Assembly (NCBI GenBank): GCA_017430945.1
Contig: JAFRMB010000102.1
Span: 1 to 15,655, forward strand
DNA: 15,655 nt
Direction of reading: 5' to 3'
DNA from: Clostridia bacterium
GTDB taxonomy: Bacteria; Bacillota_A; Clostridia; Christensenellales; Aristaeellaceae
In this document: positions 1-6,353 of the stretch, in pieces
Layout of the letters: each line of letters opens with the position of its first letter
Position numbering within the stretch: the stretch's first letter is position 1
Notes under the pieces: model-generated
Database searches by the model: none
What the model was told of the DNA's origin: nothing
What the model saw: the letters and a program-made list of their open reading frames with translations, nothing else
Program-made: the position numbers and the translations under genes

Positions 1-204
1 CAGCACGGACTTGCCCTCCATCGCGATGTCGCGCACGAACATGTACGCCTCGTCGATCTTGCGGACGGTCTTCTGCAGGTCGATGATGTAGATGCCATTG
101 CGCTCGGTGAAGATGTACGGAGCCATCTTCGGGTTCCAGCGGCGGGTCTGATGGCCGAAATGTACGCCGGCCTCCAGCAGCTGCTTCATGGAAATAACTG
201 CCAT
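1..204 (-). CDS. rpsB: 30S ribosomal protein S2, N-terminal part (runs off the left edge)
   Basis: The first 68 codons are visible. They read [20 protein letters not shown], followed by [20 protein letters not shown] and [13 protein letters not shown], which is the diagnostic start of bacterial S2 (the [15 protein letters not shown] block is near-universal). S2 is a late-assembling protein of the small ribosomal subunit that binds on the solvent side near S1 and helps mRNA binding. The ATG at 202-204 is preceded by a strong Shine-Dalgarno, AAGGAGGG (214-221 on this strand). The remaining two thirds or so of the gene lie outside the window; in Firmicutes tsf usually follows. Its own promoter and a leader hairpin lie upstream (263-336). 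Confidence 0.97.
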   Translation of the reverse strand, partial: MAVISMKQLLEAGVHFGHQTRRWNPKMAPYIFTERNGIYIIDLQKTVRKIDEAYMFVRDIAMEGKSVL

Positions 205-262
205 ATTGGGTTTCCCTCCTTGTTTTTTCCACCCCCTGCTTCAACTCCGCGTGGCACCATGA

Positions 263-282
263 GCGAACGGAGATCCGTTCGC
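263..282 (-). promoter_or_regulatory. Hairpin in the rpsB 5' leader
   Basis: GCGAACGG (263-270) and CCGTTCGC (275-282) form a perfect 8-bp stem with a 4-nt loop, about 60 nt before the rpsB start and inside the predicted leader of about 120 nt. No U-tract follows, so it is not an obvious terminator. Ribosomal protein operons are often autoregulated through leader structures, so a role in S2 feedback is possible. That is inference only. Confidence 0.45.
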
Positions 283-330
283 ACTACGGTCAACCGCCGC
301 ACGAATCGGCAGAAGTGCGTTTTCCGAAAA

Positions 331-339
331 ATTATAGCA
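331..339 (-). promoter_or_regulatory. Probable rpsB promoter, extended -10
   Basis: On the minus strand the sequence reads TGC TATAAT (337-339 and 331-336), a perfect -10 with the extended TGn element. No good -35 is visible at 16-18 nt spacing, which is typical of extended -10 promoters. Transcription would start near 324, giving a leader of about 120 nt before rpsB. Confidence 0.6.
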
Positions 340-419
340 CAGAACGGCCGGGAGATGCATTATTTGCAAGTTAAGTTTTGGGCAAAATGGCTGTGTATGT
401 ACCATAGGGGAAGACCGCG

Positions 420-1265
420 CTAGAGGGCGGCGCTCCCCAGACGCTGCCCCATCCGTATCGGCAGTTCGCATCCGTTGTCCAGCGCATTCCGGAATTCGGG
501 CGCCAGTTCAGCGCGTCCTTTCCGGAGCAATACGATGACGGTGCTGCCGCCGTAGAGGAACATGCCCTTTTCGTCGCCGCGCCGGACAGGGCCTGGGCCG
601 TGGTGGTTCAGGATCCTGCCCACCAGCATGGCGCCGACTTCGATCTGGGTGACCGGCCCGAAATGCGCCGTCTCCATGACGGTGTATTCACGGCAGTTCC
701 GGACGAAGACGGGCTCGGCGCGCAGCGCGATGGGGCGCACGGTGTGCAGCGCGCCGGGGAGGAAGGTGTTCGCGCCTTTGACCCCGTCATCCAGATAGCA
801 ATAGCGGTGGTAATTGTCCACGCACAGCCGGAACACGAGGCACAGGCCGTCCCGATAAGCTTCGGAAATGGCGTCGCCGCCCAGAAGATCTGAAATGGTA
901 TAGCGGCTCTGCTTGACGGGCAGCACCGTATCGTCGCGGATCGAATGGATGCTCAGCAGGCCGTCACATGGTGCGATCAGCGCCTGCGGGTCGCGGCAGA
1001 TGGGCCTGAGCTCGCTGCGCACGCGGCGGCAGAAAAAATCGTTGAAGCAGCGGTAGCGCGCTTCTTCATAGTCCGAAAGGCGTATGCCGTTTTTCCGTAT
1101 GAAGCCCGGGATCAGGCAGCGGGACAGCGGCGAATCCATGAACGCGCCTGCAGCCCGGGAAAGGCAGCGGCTCGTCATCGGCTTCAGCAGCATGCGGCCC
1201 AATGCCGTATGATAAAGGAAAGAGAGCGCTCGGCTCTCCTTCGCTTTGATGTCTGTCTCGTTCAC
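420..1265 (-). CDS. psd: Phosphatidylserine decarboxylase proenzyme
   Basis: A 281-aa protein that decarboxylates phosphatidylserine to phosphatidylethanolamine at the membrane. The autocatalytic site is FLYGGSTVIVLL: GGST lies at residues 239-242, and cleavage before Ser241 would create the pyruvoyl cofactor and the small alpha chain. The family Asp (APCDG, D101) and His (DNYHR, H153) of the self-processing triad are visible. The length fits the family. I chose the GTG at 1263-1265: it overlaps the pssA stop (GTGA), has AAGGTG about 10 nt upstream, and the protein becomes recognisable just after it. The same frame stays open upstream to 1703, but that part only shadows pssA. It is the third gene of the flippase-like/pssA/psd operon. 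The stop is TAG. A weak GC hairpin (407-438) spans the stop without a clear U-tract. Confidence 0.93.
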   Translation of the reverse strand: MNETDIKAKESRALSFLYHTALGRMLLKPMTSRCLSRAAGAFMDSPLSRCLIPGFIRKNGIRLSDYEEARYRCFNDFFCRRVRSELRPICRDPQALIAPCDGLLSIHSIRDDTVLPVKQSRYTISDLLGGDAISEAYRDGLCLVFRLCVDNYHRYCYLDDGVKGANTFLPGALHTVRPIALRAEPVFVRNCREYTVMETAHFGPVTQIEVGAMLVGRILNHHGPGPVRRGDEKGMFLYGGSTVIVLLRKGRAELAPEFRNALDNGCELPIRMGQRLGSAAL

Positions 1266-1957
1266 TTGAAGATCACCTTCCACAGCAGCAGCAACAGGAA
1301 TTCCAGCGCGCCGATGCCGACCATGATGAGTATGCCCTGCATGCCGGGTTTGCGCATGCGGAAGGGCGATATGAACAGAAGTCCGGTCAGCACGGCGACG
1401 CCCAGATACACCAGCGTGATGTCGGTGGGGAGGATGTACTGCATGAGCAGCACGCAGGGGAAGATCAGCGCAGCTGAGGTGACTGGCAGCCCCAGGTATT
1501 CCTTGCGGGCGCCGCTCTCGTTTTCCTGTCGCTCCTGCTCGGTCACGTTGAAATAGGCCAGCCGGATCATCGCCGTCAGCACGTACAACACCAGCACCGC
1601 GTGCAGCAGAAAGCGACCCGCGGCGATGTGCCAGGGGATGGAGATGCCCATGAGCGCCGCATTGATGAGCGGAGAGACGCGAATGAGCGCTGTTCCGATA
1701 CAAGCGGGGAGCACACCGAAGGCGACCAGGTCCGAAAGGGAATCGATCTGGATCCCGAAGTTCATCTCGGCGCGGGTGCGGACCATTTTCGTTCGGGCGA
1801 CTTTGCCGTCAAAGGCATCGCACAGCCCCGAGAACAGCAGGAAAAAGCATCCGTAATAGGGATGGCCGCCGCCCGAGAGCGCGACGACGATGCCCGTCGT
1901 CGCAGACAAAAGGGACAGATAGGTGAGTATGACGGTATAATCGTAATAACCAATCAT
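1262..1957 (-). CDS. pssA: CDP-diacylglycerol--serine O-phosphatidyltransferase
   Basis: A 231-aa polytopic membrane enzyme that makes phosphatidylserine from CDP-diacylglycerol and serine, the substrate of the psd product encoded next. The CDP-alcohol phosphotransferase signature is present: D47-x2-D50-G51-x2-A54-R55, then G68-x3-D72-x3-D76, within CDAFDGKVAR and FGIQIDSLSD. The spacer between AR and G is 12 residues rather than the generic 8; to my knowledge this longer spacer is typical of clostridial PssA. Several hydrophobic segments follow. The start overlaps the upstream gene's stop (ATGA, 1954-1957) and its stop overlaps the psd start, so the three genes are probably translationally coupled. 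Confidence 0.93.
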   Translation of the reverse strand: MIGYYDYTVILTYLSLLSATTGIVVALSGGGHPYYGCFFLLFSGLCDAFDGKVARTKMVRTRAEMNFGIQIDSLSDLVAFGVLPACIGTALIRVSPLINAALMGISIPWHIAAGRFLLHAVLVLYVLTAMIRLAYFNVTEQERQENESGARKEYLGLPVTSAALIFPCVLLMQYILPTDITLVYLGVAVLTGLLFISPFRMRKPGMQGILIMVGIGALEFLLLLLWKVIFK

Positions 1958-3027
1958 CGTCCGTCAGCCTTTCTCGTTCGATAAGTCGTGATCAGCACGA
2001 TCAGTCCGCACAGCAAAACGCAGCTGTAGAAGGAGATCGATCGGCTCATGAGCTCCATGCCGATCACCTGATCCGCGGGGAGGAATGCTTCGAAACCGTC
2101 CAGCATCAGGTAGTCGGCCACGCCCATCGCGCCGGGAACAGGGATGCAGTTGGAGCCGATGACCACCAGCGTCTGCATGGCGAACACGTGGCCGGCCATC
2201 CTGGGCACGCCGCCTTTGGAAAGGAATACGAACACCGTGACCGCCAGCTGCGAAACGCGTTGAAGCAGATTGAACAGGAAGGCGCGCGTCAGCATCGTCC
2301 GGTGGCCGGAGAGCAGTGCCAGACAGCGCGCGTACTCCGCCATGGTGTCCCGAAGGTTGAGCTGTCGCCGGTCCTCGTTGTGGATGAGATGAAGCCTGGC
2401 CAGCAGATGGATCGTGCCGCGGCAGATCCCCTCGAGCAGGTGTTCGCTACGGATGAGCAGCAACAGGAACACCGCCAGACCGACCTGCACGGCAAAGCCG
2501 ATGCCGATGAGCACGAGGGACGGTACACCGAAGATCGACAGGATCGAAGGATCCAGTATGATGGCTGCCATGCCGACTGCCAGTATGGACAGTGCGTACA
2601 TCGAAAGCGTCAAAAGCAGCACGGCTGTGGCGACGATGCCGGGGATGCCGTCGCGCATCATCAACAGCGCACAGGCCGGCTGGCCACCTGAGGCAGAGGG
2701 GGTTATGGCCGAAAAATAGATGTCAGCGGAGGCATAACCCACATACTTTCTCAACGGTACATCGTTGTGGAGCCCATGGCAGGCGGTGTGCAGCGCGAAT
2801 CCCTCGAACGCGACGAAGCCCAGCATGGCCAGTACTGCGCATGACAGCCAGCGGACGTCTGCTCCGGAGACGAAATCAAAGAATGCCGCCAGGGTAAAGC
2901 CCTTCCATTGCGATGTGACTGCCCAGATGGTGAGTGCCGCAATGACGAAGAAAAGTACGATCCAGCGCCCTTTCTTTCCGCCGCTCTCTGACTTGCTGAT
3001 CCGATTCATACGCGCTGCGGCTGCCAC
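1954..3027 (-). CDS. Flippase-like integral membrane protein (YbhN/UPF0104, MprF N-domain type)
   Basis: A protein of 357 aa (from a GTG) with about eight hydrophobic segments and a basic N-terminus. Two signatures of the lysylphosphatidylglycerol synthase transmembrane/UPF0104 family are clear: PSASGGQP (residues 110-117) and PVPGAMGVADY (296-306). The MprF members of this superfamily flip aminoacylated lipids, but there is no C-terminal synthetase domain here, so only the flippase-like part exists. It is first in an operon with pssA and psd, which suggests a role in handling phosphatidylserine or phosphatidylethanolamine across the membrane (inference). The start is uncertain: the GTG at 3027 has GGAGG 16 nt upstream, which is long, while the ATG at 3009 (MNRISKSES) has no clear ribosome binding site. 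Confidence 0.85.
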   Translation of the reverse strand: MAAAARMNRISKSESGGKKGRWIVLFFVIAALTIWAVTSQWKGFTLAAFFDFVSGADVRWLSCAVLAMLGFVAFEGFALHTACHGLHNDVPLRKYVGYASADIYFSAITPSASGGQPACALLMMRDGIPGIVATAVLLLTLSMYALSILAVGMAAIILDPSILSIFGVPSLVLIGIGFAVQVGLAVFLLLLIRSEHLLEGICRGTIHLLARLHLIHNEDRRQLNLRDTMAEYARCLALLSGHRTMLTRAFLFNLLQRVSQLAVTVFVFLSKGGVPRMAGHVFAMQTLVVIGSNCIPVPGAMGVADYLMLDGFEAFLPADQVIGMELMSRSISFYSCVLLCGLIVLITTYRTRKADGR

Positions 3028-3105
3028 GACGGCAGACCGCGTTCCTCCATAGCGACCGATCGCCTTCAGACGCTGTTAACAGATCCGCCTGAAAACGTCC
3101 ATATG

Positions 3106-3134
3106 ATTTTAGCACATGTCCTTTCGTTTTTCAA
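3106..3134 (-). promoter_or_regulatory. Promoter of the flippase-like/pssA/psd operon
   Basis: TTGAAA (-35, 3129-3134), exactly 17 nt, then TAAAAT (-10, 3106-3111) preceded by TGC, an extended -10. The start of transcription would be near 3099, giving a leader of about 70 nt. Confidence 0.75.
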
Positions 3135-3206
3135 TGCCTGAATGGTTTATGTTACATTAGTTTTTCACGCGCTGCGATCCCGGCAAGGGCGGACAGCGCG
3201 TTCAGA

Positions 3207-3519
3207 CGAAAACGAACCCGCCGGCATCTGCTGCCGGCGGGGATTGTATCTGTCTGGACTATTCAGTTTTATACGATTCTGATCGCCCCGATGGGTGGGC
3301 GTCTGATCTACCCGTATTTCCCGTGAACAACTCTTTCTCTTCAACTATGGATGTCTTTCACTTTGGAAATTTCCCGGTGATCCGTTAATGCGTATGCGAT
3401 CGGGAAATACGGGCATTGGACTGTGCTTTGCTGTCATTGTAGTACAATGGAACCGCCTCCCTCTTGCTCTTATTGGAGACCTGCTGTCTCCACGGGGAAT
3501 CTTTGTTCTCCCGCTTTCT
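3207..3519 (-). ncRNA. Candidate structured non-coding RNA of about 310 nt, family not recognised
   Basis: A stand-alone transcription unit: a consensus promoter at 3526-3554 and a strong intrinsic terminator at 3217-3241, with no credible protein between. The only sizeable frame on this strand starts upstream of the -10 box. Complementary pairs (plus-strand coordinates) build a nested multibranched fold. CCCCG 3286-3290 pairs with CGGGG 3493-3497, extended by GAT/ATC (3281-3283 with 3499-3501). A 7-bp hairpin lies at 3474-3492 and a 6-bp hairpin at 3435-3449. A perfect 13-bp long-range helix joins 3311-3323 and 3401-3413. I looked for hallmarks of RNase P, tmRNA, SRP RNA, T-box and 6S RNA and did not find them. 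It lies upstream of the phospholipid operon, but the terminator and that operon's own promoter separate them, so a trans-acting or stand-alone RNA is more likely than a leader. The 5' end is estimated from the -10 and the 3' end from the T-rich run. Confidence 0.62.
3217..3241 (-). terminator. Intrinsic terminator of the candidate ncRNA
   Basis: A perfect 10-bp stem CCCGCCGGCA/TGCCGGCGGG with a 5-nt loop. On the minus strand it is followed by TTCGTTTTCG, a T-rich tail. On the plus strand no T-run follows, so it points leftwards. Confidence 0.8.
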
Positions 3520-3525
3520 GAGGTT

Positions 3526-3554
3526 ATTATAGCAGGAAAATGCCCGAATGTCAA
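3526..3554 (-). promoter_or_regulatory. Consensus sigma-A promoter of the candidate ncRNA
   Basis: TTGACA (3549-3554), exactly 17 nt, then TATAAT (3526-3531) with TGC directly before it. Both hexamers are perfect and the extended -10 is present, making this the strongest promoter in the window. No ribosome binding site with an open frame follows. Confidence 0.88.
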
Positions 3555-3819
3555 CACGGATTTTACTGGAAATTATCTTTTTTAACAAAGGATTCTTTAT
3601 AAATACATAAAGGAAGATTGTGATACAAAGCCACAGCACCCATGGATCGGGATCGGAGGCGATCAGGGGCCAGGACCGGCGATCGGCGCAAGGCATGGAC
3701 AGGGAGCGGCATCCGTGGTAACATGATATGGCAGGGTCCTTCGAAACGCGCGGGCGCGTCGACGTATGCACGCATACGCGCGACCCGGGATCCGCGCCAT
3801 GAACAGGAGGTGCAGGAGG

Positions 3820-4296
3820 ATGCCGGAACGGCCGGTGGTATTGGTGAGCATGTGCCTGATGGGCGTGGCCTGCCGCTATGACGGACGGGACAATGCCTGC
3901 CCCGTGGCGGCGGCACTGGCGAAGCGCTGCGAGCTCTTGCCCGTTTGTCCGGAGCAGCTTGGCGGTCTGCCCACGCCGCGCGCGCCCGCAGAGCGGCAGG
4001 GAGACAGGGTGATCGACCGATGCGGGAGGGATGTCACCGATGCGTTTTCGCGCGGAGCGGCAGCGGCTGTCAGGCTGGCGGAGCAGGCCGGAGCCCGCTT
4101 TGCGCTTCTCAAGGCTCGCAGTCCCTCTTGCGGCGTCCGGGAGATCTACGACGGCAACTTCGACGGGACATTGGTCCCCGGCATGGGCATGGCGGCGGAA
4201 GCGCTGGCGGCCAGGGGGATCGCGCTGTTCGACGAGACGCAGGAGGAGGCACTGCTGACAGCGGTGGCGGCATCCCGGATCGACGGGACCTCATGA
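3820..4296 (+). CDS. DUF523 family protein
   Basis: 158 aa. The family blocks are all present: LVSMCLMGVACRYDG (residues 8-22), CPEQLGGLPTPR (43-54), RVI and DVTDAF (63-76), KARSPSCG (98-105) and IYDGNFDGTL (109-118). Four conserved cysteines (C12, C18, C43, C104) suggest a metal or redox site, but the biochemical function of DUF523 (YbbK-like) is not established, so none is assigned. The ATG at 3820 is chosen because AGGAGG (3805-3810) lies 9 nt upstream; the in-frame ATGs at 3766 and 3799 have no such site. The 265 bases upstream (3555-3819) show no convincing plus-strand promoter or other gene. The next gene has its own promoter about 45 nt after this stop. Confidence 0.88.
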   Translation: MPERPVVLVSMCLMGVACRYDGRDNACPVAAALAKRCELLPVCPEQLGGLPTPRAPAERQGDRVIDRCGRDVTDAFSRGAAAAVRLAEQAGARFALLKARSPSCGVREIYDGNFDGTLVPGMGMAAEALAARGIALFDETQEEALLTAVAASRIDGTS

Positions 4297-4339
4297 TCGG
4301 CCCGGCGCGTGTTTCATGCAATGTTAATCGCGCCCTGCC

Positions 4340-4368
4340 TTGAGTTTCCCGGGAAGTTATGGTATAGT
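4340..4368 (+). promoter_or_regulatory. Promoter of the secreted metallo-beta-lactamase-fold gene
   Basis: TTGAGT (4340-4345), exactly 17 nt, then TATAGT (4363-4368), with TGG before it as an extended -10. Transcription would start near 4375, about 118 nt before the chosen start codon. The TTG at 4340, which could be mistaken for a start codon of the long open frame, is the -35 box. Confidence 0.72.
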
Positions 4369-4492
4369 AATACCCGGATCGTTAGGGATCCTTACATTTA
4401 TTTGGCTTATGGCATTGTTTTTTTCGGCCGGCGAGCCTGGCAGTGGTGCGTCGGGGATGTCGATGATTCAAGATCACAGGGGTGTTTTCCGT

Positions 4493-6208
4493 ATGAGGTA
4501 TCTGCTGCGGCTGATGATGCTGCTTCTGGCGCTTTGTTTTCTGATCCCGGCTGTTCAGGCGCGCCCTGCGCTGGCCGGGAGTGCTCTGCCGGAGGCGGAT
4601 GAACCGGAGGACGACGGTGCGGGCAGAGCTGCCGAAGAGCCCCTGGACGATGGTCAGCCGGACTGGACGGATGAGCTGGGCGAAGGGGAGGGCGCGGCGG
4701 ACTTCGCCGATGGTCTGGAGGTCTATTTCCTCGATCTCGGCCGCGTGGACGGCATCCTGATACGATGCGACGGCGAGACGAGCTTTATCGATGTCGGCTA
4801 TAGAAAGAACGCCGTGTCCGCAACGAAGTATCTGAAGTATCTCGGTGTCAGCGAGCTGGACAGCTACATCGCTTCCCACGCCCATTCGGATCATGTGGGC
4901 GGCGCGTCGCGGATCATCGGCACATTCAGGCCAAAGAAGATCTACCTGAACCGCAAACAGACACTGAACGCCATACTTGAAGAAGCAAACAAGTCGGAAG
5001 CGTCCGCCGTCCGCGATGCGAAGTCCATCGTTCTGAAGCCCGGAGATTCATTCGCGATCGGCAGTGCTCAGGTCAGGTGTCTCGGACCGCTGGTGCTGGA
5101 GAAGTGCGGCACGGGCGCCTACAAGGAGAACTACAATTCCCTGGTCCTGCGCATGGATTATCGCGGCCGCAGTTTTTTGTTTACGGGCGACAGCACGGAC
5201 AATGTCCTGCGCAGCATCAACAAGGCATATCCCGGAGAGCTGGACGTGGACGTGTTCAAGAACCCCCATCACAACGGCAGACATGACGAGGACGTCCTGA
5301 AGTTCCTGTCACCGAAGATCACGGTGGTCTGCACCGCAAACGAGAACCAGCCGGACCGGGAATACCAAAAGCTGGTGAAGGCATGCGGCAGCGCGCTCTA
5401 TATAACGGGTTCAAAAAAGCATGGCAATGTCGCGATCATATGTCGGGACGATGCTGTTGAGGTGCGGACCGGTTACCCGTTGACCGATATAGAGCTTTCA
5501 CCGGTACCTGCGCTCTACACGGGACAGGAGTACACTCTTGCGTACGATACGTCGCCCGGCTCGACGAGCAAGCCGGAATGGATCAGCTGGAAGACATCTG
5601 ACCGGGGCGTCGTCCGAGTCTCGAACGGCCGCGTCAAGGCCATCGCCCCGGGCACGGCGACCGTGACGGCCACCACGCTGAATGGGATCACAGCGTCGGT
5701 GGACATCGAGGTCAAAGATACGGTCGTTCAGATCGCACCTCAGAACGTTCAGATCGCCGTCGGAGAGAGCAAAAAACTCAAGGCAAAGATCCTTCCCAAG
5801 GCCCCGAAGGGCGTCACCGGCGAATGGATCTCAGCAGATCCCAGCGTGCTGCTGGTCATGCCAAACGGTGAGATCATCGGCGCGAAGGAAGGCACGACAC
5901 AGGTGATCGCCCGGCTGTCCAACGGCGTTGAAGCGGCCTGCGAGGTGAAAGTATACGGCATCATGGTGGATTCCATCGAACTGGATCGGAAGGAAGTCAC
6001 GATGAAGGTCGGAGATCTGCTGAAACTCGAGGCGGTCATCAAGCCCATCGCTCATCCGAGTATCGAACTGGATTGGGCGAGCAGCAACGAGAAAGTGGTA
6101 TGGGTTGATATGGAGGGCAACGTGACCGCCGTGGGCAAGGGCACGGCAAAGATCGGTGTCCGGTCCTCCAATGGTAAGCTCGCCGTGTGCACCATAAAGG
6201 TGAAGTGA
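4493..6208 (+). CDS. Secreted metallo-beta-lactamase-fold hydrolase (ComEC-C-like) with three BIG2 Ig-like domains
   Basis: 571 aa, exported. Residues 1-29 form a signal peptide (hydrophobic LMMLLLALCFLIPA, cleavage near AQA or ALA). An acidic, probably disordered linker follows (about 33-74). The MBL domain spans about 75-330, with HAHSDH at 129-134 (metal-binding HxHxDH), TGDS at 231-234 and NPHHNG at 258-262. The arrangement resembles the stand-alone secreted relatives of the ComEC C-terminal domain. Three bacterial Ig-like BIG2 repeats follow (about 330-408, 410-488 and 490-571), with typical VSNGRVKAIAPGTATVTA-like strands; these usually mediate surface or polysaccharide contact. The substrate is unknown; phosphodiester, nucleic acid or wall polymer are possibilities. 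The start was chosen for the signal peptide and the AGGGGTG site 8 nt upstream. The frame is open back to 4340, but that part contains the promoter. Confidence 0.85.
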   Translation: MRYLLRLMMLLLALCFLIPAVQARPALAGSALPEADEPEDDGAGRAAEEPLDDGQPDWTDELGEGEGAADFADGLEVYFLDLGRVDGILIRCDGETSFIDVGYRKNAVSATKYLKYLGVSELDSYIASHAHSDHVGGASRIIGTFRPKKIYLNRKQTLNAILEEANKSEASAVRDAKSIVLKPGDSFAIGSAQVRCLGPLVLEKCGTGAYKENYNSLVLRMDYRGRSFLFTGDSTDNVLRSINKAYPGELDVDVFKNPHHNGRHDEDVLKFLSPKITVVCTANENQPDREYQKLVKACGSALYITGSKKHGNVAIICRDDAVEVRTGYPLTDIELSPVPALYTGQEYTLAYDTSPGSTSKPEWISWKTSDRGVVRVSNGRVKAIAPGTATVTATTLNGITASVDIEVKDTVVQIAPQNVQIAVGESKKLKAKILPKAPKGVTGEWISADPSVLLVMPNGEIIGAKEGTTQVIARLSNGVEAACEVKVYGIMVDSIELDRKEVTMKVGDLLKLEAVIKPIAHPSIELDWASSNEKVVWVDMEGNVTAVGKGTAKIGVRSSNGKLAVCTIKVK

Positions 6209-6216
6209 CGCTTCGT

Positions 6217-6240
6217 GCCGCAATTTGTCCAAATTGCGGC
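6217..6240 (+). terminator. Perfect hairpin after the MBL/BIG2 gene, possible terminator
   Basis: GCCGCAATTT/AAATTGCGGC, a 10-bp perfect stem with the loop GTCC, starting 8 nt after the stop codon. There is no clear T-run after it, so termination efficiency is doubtful; it may instead protect the mRNA 3' end. Confidence 0.5.
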
Positions 6241-6267
6241 AGTGTCAGGGCATTTGATCGCCCGGCA

Positions 6268-6296
6268 TGGACATTTCTGCGCTGAGACGCTATAAT
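6268..6296 (+). promoter_or_regulatory. Promoter of the acidic secreted protein gene
   Basis: TGGACA (6268-6273), exactly 17 nt, then TATAAT (6291-6296). Transcription would begin near 6303, about 50 nt before the start codon. Confidence 0.75.
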
Positions 6297-6353
6297 GACC
6301 GTGGGCGGCGACGAAGCTGCCCGGACCAGTCGTCTGAAAAGGAGCGATTCAAC

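Noticed and set aside
1266..1703. Upstream extension of the psd reading frame giving a 427-aa protein
   Set aside because: The extra part lies entirely inside pssA in another frame, has no lipid-enzyme motifs, and the GTG at 1263-1265 has a ribosome binding site and overlaps the pssA stop.
3207..3519. Leader or riboswitch for the pssA/psd operon instead of a stand-alone RNA
   Set aside because: A strong terminator at 3217-3241 closes it, and the operon has its own promoter at 3106-3134 with a separate start site. A conditional terminator is not excluded but is not the simplest reading.
3345..3557. A 70-codon open frame on the minus strand inside the candidate ncRNA
   Set aside because: Its start lies upstream of the -10 box, outside the predicted transcript, and it has no ribosome binding site or recognisable domain.
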